From Blepharisma stoltei (taxonomy: Eukaryota > Ciliophora > Heterotrichea > Heterotrichida > Blepharismidae), in assembly GCA_914767885.1 (NCBI GenBank), contig CAJZBQ010000004.1, forward strand, positions 969,001 through 1,033,000: a stretch of 64,000 nt of DNA, read 5' to 3'. Numbering within the stretch: the stretch's first letter is position 1; each line of letters starts with the position of its first letter. The notes beneath the pieces are model-generated. The model ran no database searches. It saw only the letters and a program-made list of their open reading frames with translations, and was not told where the DNA came from. The position numbers and the translations under genes were made by a program. Shown here piece by piece: positions 52,796 through 63,990 of the stretch.

Positions 52796-55700
52796 TTATG
52801 ACCCAATCTCATCGGTATTAAAAATTTCACTCCTTTGTGGCTCTGAATCCAAAAGTACGTAAGAACTGATTGTTGTTCCATTATGCAGGGCGATTTTTTT
52901 CCAAAATTCAAAAATATATTTTCCGCATAAAAGAATTTGCAGCATTTCCTTGATAGTCTCACTAACAACAATTTTACCAGGTTCTCCATGGCTTTCCATT
53001 TTATTAGCAATTTGTACATCAGTCCCATATATGTCATACCTTATAAGGTTAGTCCCAGTGATCCCTCCAATAACATTTCCAACATGAAGCCCAATTCTCA
53101 TATTTAATTCTGTATGGTTTTTTTCATTGACTTCTTTTATAATATTAATCATTGTTTGAGCAAAATCAATCATAGAGACACAATCTCTTATAGAGTCTCT
53201 GCTTTCTTTTTCGTTTTCATTATAAGCCATGGCTACATAGCAGTCTCCAATTGTATGGACTTTGTAGATATTATTTTCCACACAAAATTTATCAAATCTT
53301 GTAAAAAGTTCTGAAAGCATCCTTACCACTTCTTTTGGGCTGTTGTTGGCTGCCCAGGACGTAAATCCTACGATATCAGCATAAAGAATTGGAATTTCAT
53401 GGAGATTATCAGTGATTATTATTTCTTCTTTAAGCTTTTGATAGACATGAGGAGGCATCATTTTCTTATTCAAGGTCTCAGTTTTTTCGTGCTCTTTTTT
53501 GGAAATAATTTTGAGATTTGAGAGTTTGCGTATTCGGAATTCTCGATTATAAATCATATATAATAAGAATCCTACGTAAACTAGAGTAGATAATATAAAA
53601 GTGGCAAATTCAGGCTTCTGGTCTATAGAAATGAGTAAAATTCTGAGGGCGCAAAAGAATATCGCAGTCCAAAAAATTTCTCTAACCGCCTCCACCTTTT
53701 AAATTGGAAAGAACATAGGTGAAATTTAAATATTAAACACACTTTAATTAAACTAGATTTTTTAATAGGAAAATTTAATAGGTGAAATTATTTTATAAAA
53801 TTATTTTTGACCTAAATTAATATAAAAAGTGCAGCTAGAATAATATGTAAACAGTTTTCGCACTGATATATTATTGTGCTTTGCACTAGGCTGAATAATT
53901 TTTTAAATTAATTTTTAATAAAAATAAAGTATTGCGTTAAATTTTATTCTTTTAACTTTTAAATAAAAAATTAGCTCCCAGTTTAAATTGGAACAGGATT
54001 TTTTGTTCCAATTTAAAAGGGGAGAGTAAAAATTAATTGACTGCAATGAGTGATTAAAATCATATGATAATAAAATCCAATACAAAACTCATTTGATAAA
54101 TGCCCTTCAGCAAAAGCTATAGAACTTTCTCTTCAATAGCGCGATAAGGCGTGCATCTTGGTTTAACTAAAAGGTCTTTGGACCATGAAAATCTGCTGTT
54201 ACTTCTCCATAAGAGAGGAAAATAGTAAAAATGAACAGTTCTGCCCAATCCAGTCTCGAGAACTTGAAGGAAATTTTTCTGGTCTGAATTAAGAATACCT
54301 GAGTTATTGTGGAATTTTGATTTCTTGCAAAAATTTATAATTTTAATATATTTTGGTTCGTTAAATGGTTTTAACGAGCCGATTCTGGCTAGTACTTGAA
54401 ATAAATAATGAATAATTGTCATAATTTTTTAATTTTCTGATGTTAAGGATGATCAGATTTTACAAAATCAAGATGGCGACTTAAACGAACAAAAAATGTT
54501 AAAAAATGAATTTGTGCTCGAGTACAGAAAGCGGAAAATAAAAGGCATCAAATAGCTGTTTTTAAAACTTTAAATACCAAGTTCTCAATGAAACCGCATG
54601 AGGTGACTTAAGAGTTTTAATTTTTTTTATATAGTGTACAAAATCAAGATGGCGGCTTAAACGAACAAAAAATGTTAAAAAATGAATTTGTGCTCGAGTC
54701 CAGAAAGCGGAAAATAAAGGCACCAATTAGCTTTTTGAATGAAACCGCATGAGGTGACTTAAGAGTTTTAATTTTTTTAATGGCTTATAAAATCAAGATG
54801 GCGGCTTAAACGAACAAAAAATTTTCATAAATGAATTTGTGCTCGAGTCCAGAAAGCGGAAAATAAAGGCACCAAATAGCTTATTTTAGTTCTCAAATAT
54901 CATGCTTTGAATGAAACCGCATGTGGTGACTTAAGAGTTTTTAATTTTTTTATATGGGTACAAAATCAAGATGGCGGCTTAAACTAACAAAAAAAAGTCT
55001 AAAAATGAATTTATGTTCAAGTTCAGAAAGAGAAAACAAAAGCATCAAATAGCGAAATTTAAAATAAGAAAAATTAATTTGAGAAATATAAAAGTTAGTT
55101 CCTAAAAATTAGCTAAAATGTTGGCAAAATTATTTATTAGAATTCTTATTATTTTGTTATCAAATATCTTGGCCCCTTATAGCTATAACATTTATGCTTG
55201 CTTTCACTAATCTTTAAGTTTGTTTTTTTTGATCCTGTGACATTTATTAAAATTTCTGATCATCCTTAACATCAGAAAAATAAAAAATTATGACAATTAT
55301 TTATTTTTTTATTTCAAGTGCCTGCCAGAATTAACTCGTCAGAACCATTTGTCGAACCAAAATCTATTAAAAATTAAAAATTTTGCAAGAAATCAAAATT
55401 CCACAATAACTCAGGTATTCTTAACTCAGAACAAAATTATCCCTCCAGTTCTCGAAACTGGATCGGGCAGAATTCTTCATTTTCACTATTTTCCTCTCTT
55501 ATGGAGAAGGAACAGCAGATTTTCATGGTCCAAAGACCTTTTAGTTAAACCAGGATGCACTTCTTTTTTCGCGCTATTGAAGAGAAAGTTCTATATTATC
55601 ATTCCTATAAATGTATAAGCACAATAAATGCAATGAAGTGTTTTCGCATAGGCTCTTGTTTTATAATACTTTTTCATCACAAAAAGCATTATTATATAGC

Positions 55701-58700
55701 TAACACTCTCACATATATATTTCGTCATCATTATGTAGGTCCCATTCGCATACTTAGTTTTAAAGCCTTCAATAATTGCACAAAAGCCAATGCTAATAGA
55801 TGCTATAAGTAGTCCATAATGATAAATAGGATAATTCAGTATCCTAATTTCATGCCTAAACCCTTTTTCTTTGTCATCGTCCACAATCCCACATAGGAGC
55901 CATTTCGACCTTACTACTCCCCGCCTTTAAATTGGAATAAAAAATTCAGCTCAATTTAAAAGGGGATTAATTTTTTTTTTTTAAACATATAAAAATATTT
56001 TTAAAAAAAAAAATTGGATACAATATTTTTCAATTTTAATTATTTTATGAAAAATTAATTCTTAATAGAATTAGTGAACAAACTGTTTAAATAATATTCA
56101 ACTTGCACTTTTACCAATAAATTAGGTCAAAACTAATTTTATAAAATGGAAATTTACCTATGTTTTGCTCCAATTTAAAAGGGGGGAGCTAGCGAAAGCT
56201 CTGTGTTACTTTTTTGAAATATTGAGTCTGCGTCTTGAATATCAAGTCTTCTAAATAAAGATGATCTTTTGCCAGAAAGCTTTTTTTGACAATTCTGCCG
56301 AATTCGTGGCAGTGGTGATAGCTCATGGCTTGAATAATAATTTTGAATTGGGCCATCTCTGGTTGGACTTGGAAGCTCTCCAAGCTGAGTTGAAACGCTG
56401 ACAAGCCAGGTCTCCATTTCTCCTTTGCCTTTTACTTGGACTGTTTTTAATATAAATTCAAGGCCTCGCTTATCAGAAATCATGTTATAAGTAGCCATTG
56501 AAATTTGTATTGAATTAGGCTCTTTTAGAGTTGATGCCATTCGGCTTGCTGTATTCACTGTATCTCCTACTAAAGAAAACTGCGGCTTGTGGTAGCCAAC
56601 AACCCCAGCTGTAACATGTCCACTATTAATCCCAATTTTTAGTCGAAGCGGCTCTCCATTTTTTAAGTAAATCGTTTTTGCAGTCCTTAACATTGCCAAT
56701 CCCATTTCTACAGCTCTTCTTGCATGAGGAACAGTGCTAAATGTAGGATCCATTTCAGCTTCACATTCAATGAGCCCTGCGCAGGCCATATACGTTTTTC
56801 CAACCGTTTCTATTTTGGTAACCCCAACCAAGTCGCATAGCTGATCAAATTTTCCAAAAATTTCTCCAAGAAATGCAGTGATTTCTTGAGATTGGTAGCT
56901 TTCTATAATAGAATCAAAATTATCAATATCGCAAAATAGAACAGAAACAATCCCTTGGTCTTCTGCAATAGCTCTGTCGCCATTTTTTACGCGATTCATC
57001 ACAAATGGAGGTAAAAGATAGCTTAACACAGCTAAAGATTTTTCGAAATCCAATTGGACTTGATTATAAAGGACGTATTCAGATCTTTTGGATTTATTGA
57101 TGCAATAGCCAATTATGCTTGATTCAATATAAATTGATAGATATAAATTCATGTACTCAATAGTTTTAAGGATGACTTCTGCTGTCGTGCTATAATCATG
57201 ACCGCTTTGGATACAGATGTTGACTCCTACACAAGCTACTAAAAATAAATAAAAAATTGACAAATCATGCCAGTATGAATTAAGACACGTTAGCCCTACT
57301 ATAATAAGCAGTGGGAACCCTTGTGAGCTTTTGGTTTGTGTGAAGATTCCTTGTATCAAAATAGAGGAAATAAAATTGTGAAATCGATGGAAGATGGACT
57401 TCGAAACACATTTCCTATGGAATAGGCAGGACCCGCTCCGATGAAGCTGAAAATAGTGCCTCTGTCACTTTTTGAAGTAGGCCTTGAGTAGGAAATCTGC
57501 CGAAGAGGGTCGCTTTGTTTCTTCCTGAAAGTTTCCCTGCGCTGCCAGGTGGGCTAGATAGATTTTGCCTCAAATTTTATTTGCTTATCTGACGAGCGGA
57601 GATCCACAAGAGGTGACTCAAGCCTAGGGCTAATCCTTAGTTGGGTGGGTTATGCCAGATAGGCAGGCTAGTTGTTTATCAGCTTATTGCCTCATAACAC
57701 TTCACTTAGCTTAATTTTTTATCAAAATAAATATAGAAATCATAGCAAAAAATGCTAAAACCAGCCACTTATAATAGCTTTTTAAAGCAGGAGCCAAAGA
57801 TATGAAAAACCAAATAGTAAGAGACGGAAGCACAGTATAAAAAGCAATTAGTGCTTTATTATCAGTGTCAATTGAGTATGCAAGCAGTTGATAGAATATA
57901 ATAAAAAATATTAAGATCACAAAAATGTTCCTATATGAGACGAAATTTTCATTCATATCTTTTGTTTGGTATTCCTTCTCTCTTACTTCAGACGCAAATT
58001 TTAATTTCCATTTGTCAATTTCAAAGGCATCGAGCTCGATTTTATATCTTCAATTGCAAGAGTCCTTATATAATAAATGCAGCCTGGAGATATAGTCATA
58101 TAGCCGAGATCTGATTTCAAATAGGAAATTATGAGCCTTTAGGCTTTTGATTTTGTCAATTATTGAAGGGAAAAATATAAAAGTCCAAGCTTTTATTCAG
58201 TAGGATATAATAACAGATATCAGAGGGACAATAAAAATAAAAATTCAGGTTGATGGGATTTTTGAGAGGTCATTAAAAATTCCAACTAGCCAGATTTCAC
58301 TAGTGCTATCATAAGTAAATAAAAAGCAAGCTAAAATTAATGTCAGAAGACATATGATTTGTGCTCCGATTGTGAAGATGTTAATTGAGCTGCTTTCTAC
58401 TAGTAATACACATGCTATGCATAAGCAAAGCACAATGGCGACTACGAATCCCATTATTTCTAAATCTACTGGATGCCCATTTGAAGAGATTCCAGAGCCG
58501 AATTTGTACGCAAAATATCATATTATTGTCCCTTGGATAATTCCTTTAAACATATATAAAAAATATCTTCCAAAACTTAAAAAAGGTCTAAAAAAACCTA
58601 TTGAATAAGCTTGAGGATGCTCTAAATATTGGAATCAGCTAAATCACGCCCCTTAGTAAGTGAGCAAAAAAAATCTAATTGGCTCGCCAGTCGTAGAAAA

Positions 58701-61700
58701 ATATTATTTAAAAAAAATTCAAATTTGTGAATATTTGAATGAAAAAATCTAGTTTAACTTATAAAGTTTGCCGGATTTTTCATATAAAAATAATTGGTTA
58801 CATTTGCTTGCTAACTAAGGCTTAATTTCCCCAAAAATATTGAATTTTTCTAATTATTTTTACTCGTTAGATAAGGGGGTAAGATCTTCGTCATAAATCC
58901 CATAAACCCCCACTAAAAATGCATTGAATAAAAAGATATATAAAAATGTCATGTTAACTCCAAATAAATGCCCACCTGATCATTGAGAACTTGCAATTAT
59001 ACTTATGCTTAGTTAGATTATAGAAAGGCTCTCTGTCCCTTCCATAACGCTCCACTAGCTCAATTCGCCGACAGGAGTCTCATCACCTTCAAAGTCTTGC
59101 TTCAATCAGGCATGGGCCCTACGCATACTACCTTGAAATCTGCACCGTACCATACGTCATAGATAGCCCACTATTGAAAATTCAAAAGAGTTGAATTTTC
59201 TGGTCGACTCTCGGCTAAGATGGGAATCCGATGCCCAGGGTCTAACTCCTTGCTTTGCGTAGGGTGAATAGTCCCGATTGGTCAAGACGACGCTATTGAC
59301 ACTGCTGGAAAACCCCTTTCCAACTTATGGACCCATCTCTGAGGTTAAAACTTGGCATTGGATTAAAGCCTGCGGTCTGTCAGCTCGACATTGAGCGAAA
59401 CCAAAGCGGATACACTTATCGAAGCCAACCTCCCTTCCTCAAGGTCCCCAAACCCTTCCAGATGTCGGCTACAGAAGTTAAGAGGGTGAGTTAATTCACC
59501 ACGTCATTAAAACACATCCATTGAGAGTTTGCATTGAAGTAAAAAAGCACTGTTACCAATAAAAATTTTGTATAAAAACTTGTCAAAACCACATTACAAA
59601 TTCTTCGAAAATTCGAATTTCCAATATAAAATAGCAGCTCTTTTAGCTGTGAAAAATCATTTATCACAATATCTGCAGCATTTTCTGCATATCTTCCTTC
59701 ATTTCCTCTTATCGCGACTCCTATATGTGCTTCTTGTATCATTCCAAGATCATTATTCCCATCCCCTACTGCCAATACTACCGGATTAAAGTCAAAGTTA
59801 TTTTTCAAAAATTTCACAACTTTTCGTTTCTGATCAGGAAACAAAGAGTGAAAAATCACAGAATGAGCCGAAAACAAAAGGGCAGCAAAACATTCACGAT
59901 GAGCCCTGGAGCTGAGTCCATATTCCAATCCAGATTTATCCACAGAAACCACATAATAAATGGAGTTAGGGTTAAAATGTCCATCTAAAGTAAATTTTCC
60001 TTTATTAGTGTCTGTTAAATTTGATATAAAAATCTGCAGAGATTCATGATAAATTCTTTCCAGCTGTTTTATATCAGTACTTCTCTTCATTCTCAAAATA
60101 TGCTCATCCTCTGATGTATTTTTCGCTGAAAGCTCTTGAGATCTTTCCACTAACAAATTCGGCTCTGAATTAACTTCTTCTGAAATTTCAAACCTTTCAG
60201 TTCTCTGTATCGGGCTTCTTTTCTTATTAAAAGATTCTTCATTTTCACATCTGCTTGACCGTTTATGTCTATGATAAATGCATTCTTCAACCTGTTTTTG
60301 CATTTCTTTTAAACAATGTTCTTCAGACTTAAAATTGGTCATCCTTATCATTCTTACACTTTCCTCATAAATTCCTGACCCAACTCCAGCTCGGATTGTG
60401 CTTTCTTCTGAGTCTCCAGAAAGGATTCATAGCTTAATCCCAGCTTGTGTCAATAAATTTACAGCTTCTTTGGTTTCTTCTGAAATTTTATCTTCTAGCC
60501 CAACCATCCCTAAATATTGCATTTTATTTTGGTATTTTTCAAAAACACTTTCAATTCTGCCTTCTTTGTTGACTGGGCAGTATTTTGCATTTTTATAATC
60601 AATTAGAAATAAATCAGTTTCAGTTTTTGACAATCTTTTATAGCCAAAAATTAGGATTCTCATGCCTATTAGTCCTCGGGTAAGCAATGTCATTTCTTCG
60701 ATGTTGGATTTTTCTTCAAATTCAATATCAAATAAATTCAGCATTTTTTCTTTGTTTCCTTTTGCTAGCAAGATGCTTTCATTTTCTCCAATTTTTCTTA
60801 CCAAAATCATAGACACTTTGGTTTCTGAAGTAAATGGCAGCAACCCTATAATTTCATACCCATAAAATTCTTCATTAATCTTAATTTCGCAATAGTGCTG
60901 GCTTCTGCTTACGAGTTTTACACCTAATTTCCCTGCAGTTTGCACAAGTATTCTTTCGTCTGCAGAAATAGCAGTCAGTTCCCCATTTTGTTCCAAAAAC
61001 ATGCTGTTGCATACAGCCATGCATAGAAAAAAATTAAAAACATTATTGCTTTTTTCAGTTGCCAATATTTCTCGCTTTAAATCAGAAAATCTATTTGAGT
61101 CAGATTTAGCTCTCTGTCTCATCGTAGCCGGATTTGTATCACATAAAGGGCTTACTCTGGTTTCACTAGAATAAAAATAAGCTGAATCTATTTCCATGAA
61201 ATCAGCTTGATTGTCTTCTTCTCAGTACTGAGTTTCACCTATTATACAAACCTGAATAGTCAGCTCATTTTTAGTCAAAGTTCCTGTTTTGTCAGTTAAA
61301 ATATACTCAATTTGGCCTAAATCTTCAGAAATTTCGCCAGCTTTAAAATGGATTGATGGGAATATTTTATGCATTCGGTATCATTGTATGAGCCTGATTG
61401 AATATAAACAAATAAATAGAGTTAGAGGGACTAAAGGATAATAAAGTAATAATTGAGCAACAATGTCATCAATTTTGTTATCACATTCATCATGGAATTG
61501 GACAGGAATATTAATTTGGATAATAAAAGACATAACTGTAACAAAAGCAAGAATAATGACTGACAGACGGATTAATTTTGAAATTGTTTTATCTACTTTT
61601 GATTGCTTTCTTTGTCGATTTTTTCAATTGAGAGACACTTTTGTTTCGATTCCTGTATAGATTTTCCACGCTTATGGATTTTTATAGTGCTGATGTCTCC

Positions 61701-63235
61701 CAAGAATATCCTAGGGTTTGGTAAAACCAACCCTCAATTGACAAAACTGCCTGATAATGCAGACTTGCCAATTTTGAGATTGGCTTCACTAACATAAATT
61801 GGCAAAGCTAACCCTGAGATCTCCTCGGTAGACATCAGGACTATAAGAGTCCATAAACATTGAGACTATATATATACAACAATCCCAAGTATTCAATTTT
61901 GAGACACTATAGTCGTTCCTTTCCATATAGTATTTTTAAATGTAAGGACTTCTGCCTTTGGAAATTTTTTCAGTTTAAGTTTTCCAGAAAATTTGGAAAA
62001 TGACTTACTTGGCGTGGAAACCCTCAAAGTCCCATCTAATCGTCTGATAGACTTGCAAGCTTCACTAAGGTCTTGAGTCGCTATTGTAGCCTGAGCACAT
62101 TTGATAGGATATTTAATTCTCAAATTCCGATCCCCAAAAATTTCATAAGCATCCACAAAGCACTCTCTTTCCTCATTCCCAACAGCAAGCAGCAAAATAT
62201 CAGCTGGAGCAGTCTGTTTATCATACAAAAGAATTATATCGCCGACCAGCAAATCTTTACAATGCTTTTCGATAAATTCATGTCCATTTCAACAGTTCAC
62301 AGGTAAAAAGTTACCTGATTTTTCATATCTATGGTGTCAAAACTGCTTGAAAAGGTCTTTTAAAATCGATAAAATTATAAAAAAACAAAACAGTGCGACG
62401 ATATAGTTTTTATTTGAAGAATCGTCAAATATAAGGATGACTATCAAAACAAAAATAAATCATAAATGGGACTCCTTGAGAAATTGAAGGAGAAGAACTT
62501 TTGGGGTAAGCCAAAGAATGTTGTTATTCGATTTTTTGATTTCATTTGTGACAAATGGAGAGTGTTTTATAGCTGACTTACCATCAAATTTTATGACCCT
62601 TACTCCCCCCTTTAAATTTGAATAAAATATAGATAGAATTTTAATTTTTAGGGTGTTTCAACCCCCTTTATATTGGAACCGTTTTTTTTTCAATAGGAAA
62701 ATTTTTAAATTATTCTTATAAAAATAACAATTACCATCAACGATGGCGTTGCGACAGCAAAGAAAAAAATTTCCCCAAAATTTGGCAGTTTGAAAAATAA
62801 AACGGCCCGAAGGCGATTGCAATTGTCCTGGGGTGGGGTGCAGGCTTGGACTGACTTGGCCTCCCCTCGGCCCACAGACAAGATGAGCGACGGCGCAACA
62901 CCAATCGGGCATTTCTGGAGGAGCATTATGCTGCCTGTGAATGGCAGAGGTAGTTCCAGAAGGAGACATTGGACGTTTCCCTCATACCCTGAGCACTACC
63001 AGGGGTAAGAGAATCCTGTGATGCAATTTTTGGTCCAACTAGGTTCGGGTAAGTCTCCCCTTAGACTGGTGACGTCACCATTTTTGGTGGCCCAGAAAGA
63101 AAAGGGCGTTAGGTGGCTTTACTGCTTAGCGCCCCCTTTAAATTGAAACAGGATTTTTTTGGTCCAATTTAAATGACGGGAAGCTAGAAAATTGTCTTCA
63201 GATAATTTTGCGTCTGTTCTTTCATTTGAGCTCAT
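52796..63235 (-). CDS. Bifunctional P4-ATPase / guanylyl cyclase, cut by eight inserts
   Basis: One 10.4-kb gene from ATG at 63235 ([17 protein letters not shown]) to TAA at 52796. The N-terminal half is P4-ATPase-like: TM1-2 (62440-62560), A domain ([20 protein letters not shown]), [11 protein letters not shown] at about 61273-61293, N domain, P domain ([20 protein letters not shown]) and C-terminal TMs. The A-domain DGET is GDRN-like, so lipid pumping is doubtful. Then six-TM plus cyclase C1 (56.4-57 kb) and six-TM plus cyclase C2 (52.9-53.4 kb). C1 has [10 protein letters not shown] (guanine-type Glu) and [11 protein letters not shown] (catalytic Asn/Arg) but lost the second metal Asp; C2 has ADIVGF and TIGDCYV (both Asp) but VQIANKM. 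Together they form one GC site in the inverted order known from alveolates. Makes cGMP at a membrane. Confidence 0.9.
53685..54028 (-). mobile_element. MITE-type IES, copy 18 (CCTTTAAATTGG subfamily)
   Basis: 344 bp, TAA direct repeats, hairpin right (AGTTTAAATTGGAACAGG...GTTCCAATTTAAAAGG). Removal gives [16 protein letters not shown] in frame between two helices of the second cyclase half. Confidence 0.88.
54120..55596. mobile_element. 1.48-kb inverted-repeat element with internal tandem repeats
   Basis: Terminal inverted repeats of about 350 bp (54120-54470 and 55245-55596) start TATAGAACTTTCTC. Between them lie four tandem units of about 160-180 bp, each with AAAATCAAGATGGCGGCTTAAA and GAAACCGCATGAGGTGAC. 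Each arm holds an ORF reading outward (54422-54117 minus; 55349-55618 plus) with a shared segment [15 protein letters not shown]-to-TA removal gives [17 protein letters not shown] in the cyclase gene. Confidence 0.88.
54470..55015 (+). repeat. Tandem repeats, about four units
   Basis: Units begin with CAAAATCAAGATGGCGRCTTAAA near 54464, 54641, 54789 and 54961, followed by CGAACAAAAAATGTTAAAAA and GAAAGCGGAAAATAAA. Unit length varies (about 150-180 bp). Confidence 0.85.
55917..56191 (+). mobile_element. MITE-type IES, copy 19, CTA direct repeats
   Basis: 275 bp, CCTTTAAATTGG subfamily, hairpin left. CTA flanks on both sides. Removal gives [20 protein letters not shown] in frame. Confidence 0.88.
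57356..57721. mobile_element. SINE-like element B, copy 3, in the cyclase gene
   Basis: 366 bp between perfect 10-bp repeats TATCAAAATA (57354-57363, 57720-57729). Body matches 18713-19140 (GATGAAGCTGAAAATAGTGCC, GTGGGCTAGATAGATTTTGCC). TA-to-TA removal gives [17 protein letters not shown] in frame. Confidence 0.9.
58642..58881 (+). mobile_element. MITE-type IES, copy 20, diverged
   Basis: 240 bp, TAA direct repeats, ends ATCACGCCCC and AAGGGGG, hairpin left (TAAGTGAGCAAAA...TTGGCTCGCCAG). Removal gives [20 protein letters not shown], the P4-ATPase C-terminal signature. Confidence 0.85.
59010..59485 (-). mobile_element. SINE-like element D copy in the cyclase gene
   Basis: GC-rich insert between the P domain (CFNDVVN, stop at 59491) and the last ATPase helices (resuming near 58985). 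Reverse complement matches family D (GCCGAGAGTCGACCAGAAAA, GAATTTT) and ends with an ATAATCTAACTAAG tail. I could not find a clear target duplication or an in-frame join. Confidence 0.7.
61658..61874. mobile_element. Palindromic element E, copy 2, as IES in the cyclase gene
   Basis: About 217 bp with inverted arms (TTTATAGTGCTGATGTCT...AGACATCAGGACTATAAGAG; AACCAACCCTCAATTG) and TATA at both ends. Removal gives [16 protein letters not shown], the P4-ATPase VxYTGxxTK motif. Same family as the intergenic 30865-31098. Confidence 0.85.
62603..63186 (-). mobile_element. MITE-type IES, copy 21, with nested GC-rich insert
   Basis: 584 bp, CCTTTAAATTGG subfamily, hairpin right, TTA/CTA flanks. The core (about 62720-63120) is GC-rich and unlike the AT-rich cores of other copies, so another element has inserted in it. 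Removal gives [20 protein letters not shown] near the N-terminus of the cyclase. Confidence 0.8.
62720..63120. mobile_element. GC-rich element nested inside IES copy 21
   Basis: About 400 bp with blocks such as CTGGGGTGGGGTGCAGGC and CCTGAGCACTACCAGGGGTAAG. No ORF or target duplication seen; probably a SINE-like element not otherwise present in this window. Confidence 0.5.
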
Positions 63236-63637
63236 TCGAAATTAATTTTAATTATAATTTCAATTGCATATGATAAGGAGAGAAATATATAAAAATATTA
63301 TGGAGTAAAAGTAAGTGTTATATGATATTCAAATAAATTTCATGTAGAAGTGTTAGAAATTTACTGTAAGTTTTCTGTTTGAAATAAGATTTTTATATAA
63401 TGAGAAATAGTAAAATTGATGTGGATAAATTATTTGAATTTTGGATAACGATTTATATAGAAAGATATTAAAAATATTGGAAATTTTGGTATGGTGATAA
63501 AGAGATTATATAATGGGTCTTAAAAGGTGGGTATTTAATATTGAATCATATCTGATAATTTTTTAAACAATTTTAACCTTTATATTAATTCAGAATCTTG
63601 AGATTAAAAATATATTAAAGAGTCTCTTAATGAGATA

Positions 63638-63815
63638 TAGGAATTGCCCCACACCAGGAATCGAACCCACGTGTGGGGCCATTTTTGGTGCGTGTAAGTC
63701 GATGTTTGCCACACACCAAAAATGGCCCCACACGTGGGTTCGATTCCCGGTGTGGGGCCATTTTTGAATTGCCCGAGGATGGCGCAAGATAGCGCCATCC
63801 TCGGGCAATTGCTAT
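63638..63815. repeat. Nested palindromes with a tRNA T-arm-like segment
   Basis: Outer piece: GATATAGGAATTGCC ... the 44-bp palindrome at 63767-63810. Within it, an inverted repeat (63648-63757) with arms CCCCACACCAGGAATCGAAC...CCAAAAATGG; the arm contains GTGGGTTCGATTCCC, a perfect Pol III B-box match as in tRNA T arms. Confidence 0.8.
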
Positions 63816-63990
63816 ATCGTTATTTGCAGATTTTTGAACTTTACCACTAAGTGTGGAATTTTTTTCCGCGTGTGAAAAGAGGATTCCACATATGAAATCA
63901 AAAGGGCTCCACACGTGAAAAACACCTTTTCACACGCAGAAAAAATTCCACACTTAGGTGGTAAAGTTCAAAAATCTGCAAATAACGATA
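63815..63990. repeat. 176-bp inverted repeat with 65-bp arms
   Basis: Arms TATCGTTATTTGCAGATTTT...TTTACCAC and the reverse complement ending AAATAACGATA; inner pair CCGCGTGTGAAAAG / CTTTTCACACGCAG. A foldback element directly abutting the previous palindrome. Confidence 0.85.

Noticed and set aside
54117-54422. A separate protein-coding gene in the left arm of the 1.48-kb element
   Set aside because: The mirrored arm carries a diverged counterpart and the region interrupts the cyclase gene. Treated as element sequence, although the arm similarity is listed as a finding.
53685-57359. Two separate adenylyl cyclase genes
   Set aside because: The intervening inserts are removable in frame and the two catalytic halves are complementary, so they belong to one protein. 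The guanine-type Glu also argues against an adenylyl cyclase.
62658-62969. Two overlapping ORFs on the minus strand and one on the plus strand in the GC-rich part of IES copy 21
   Set aside because: They start or run within a nested repeat element, have no recognisable domain, and GC-rich sequence has few stops by chance.
63648-63757. A functional tRNA gene
   Set aside because: Only the T-arm/B-box part fits. No D arm, anticodon arm or paired acceptor stem could be built on either strand; it is part of an inverted repeat.
63590-63914. Three ORFs of 64-95 aa at the right end
   Set aside because: They lie across palindromes and read the two arms in mirrored frames; stops are rare there only because of base composition.
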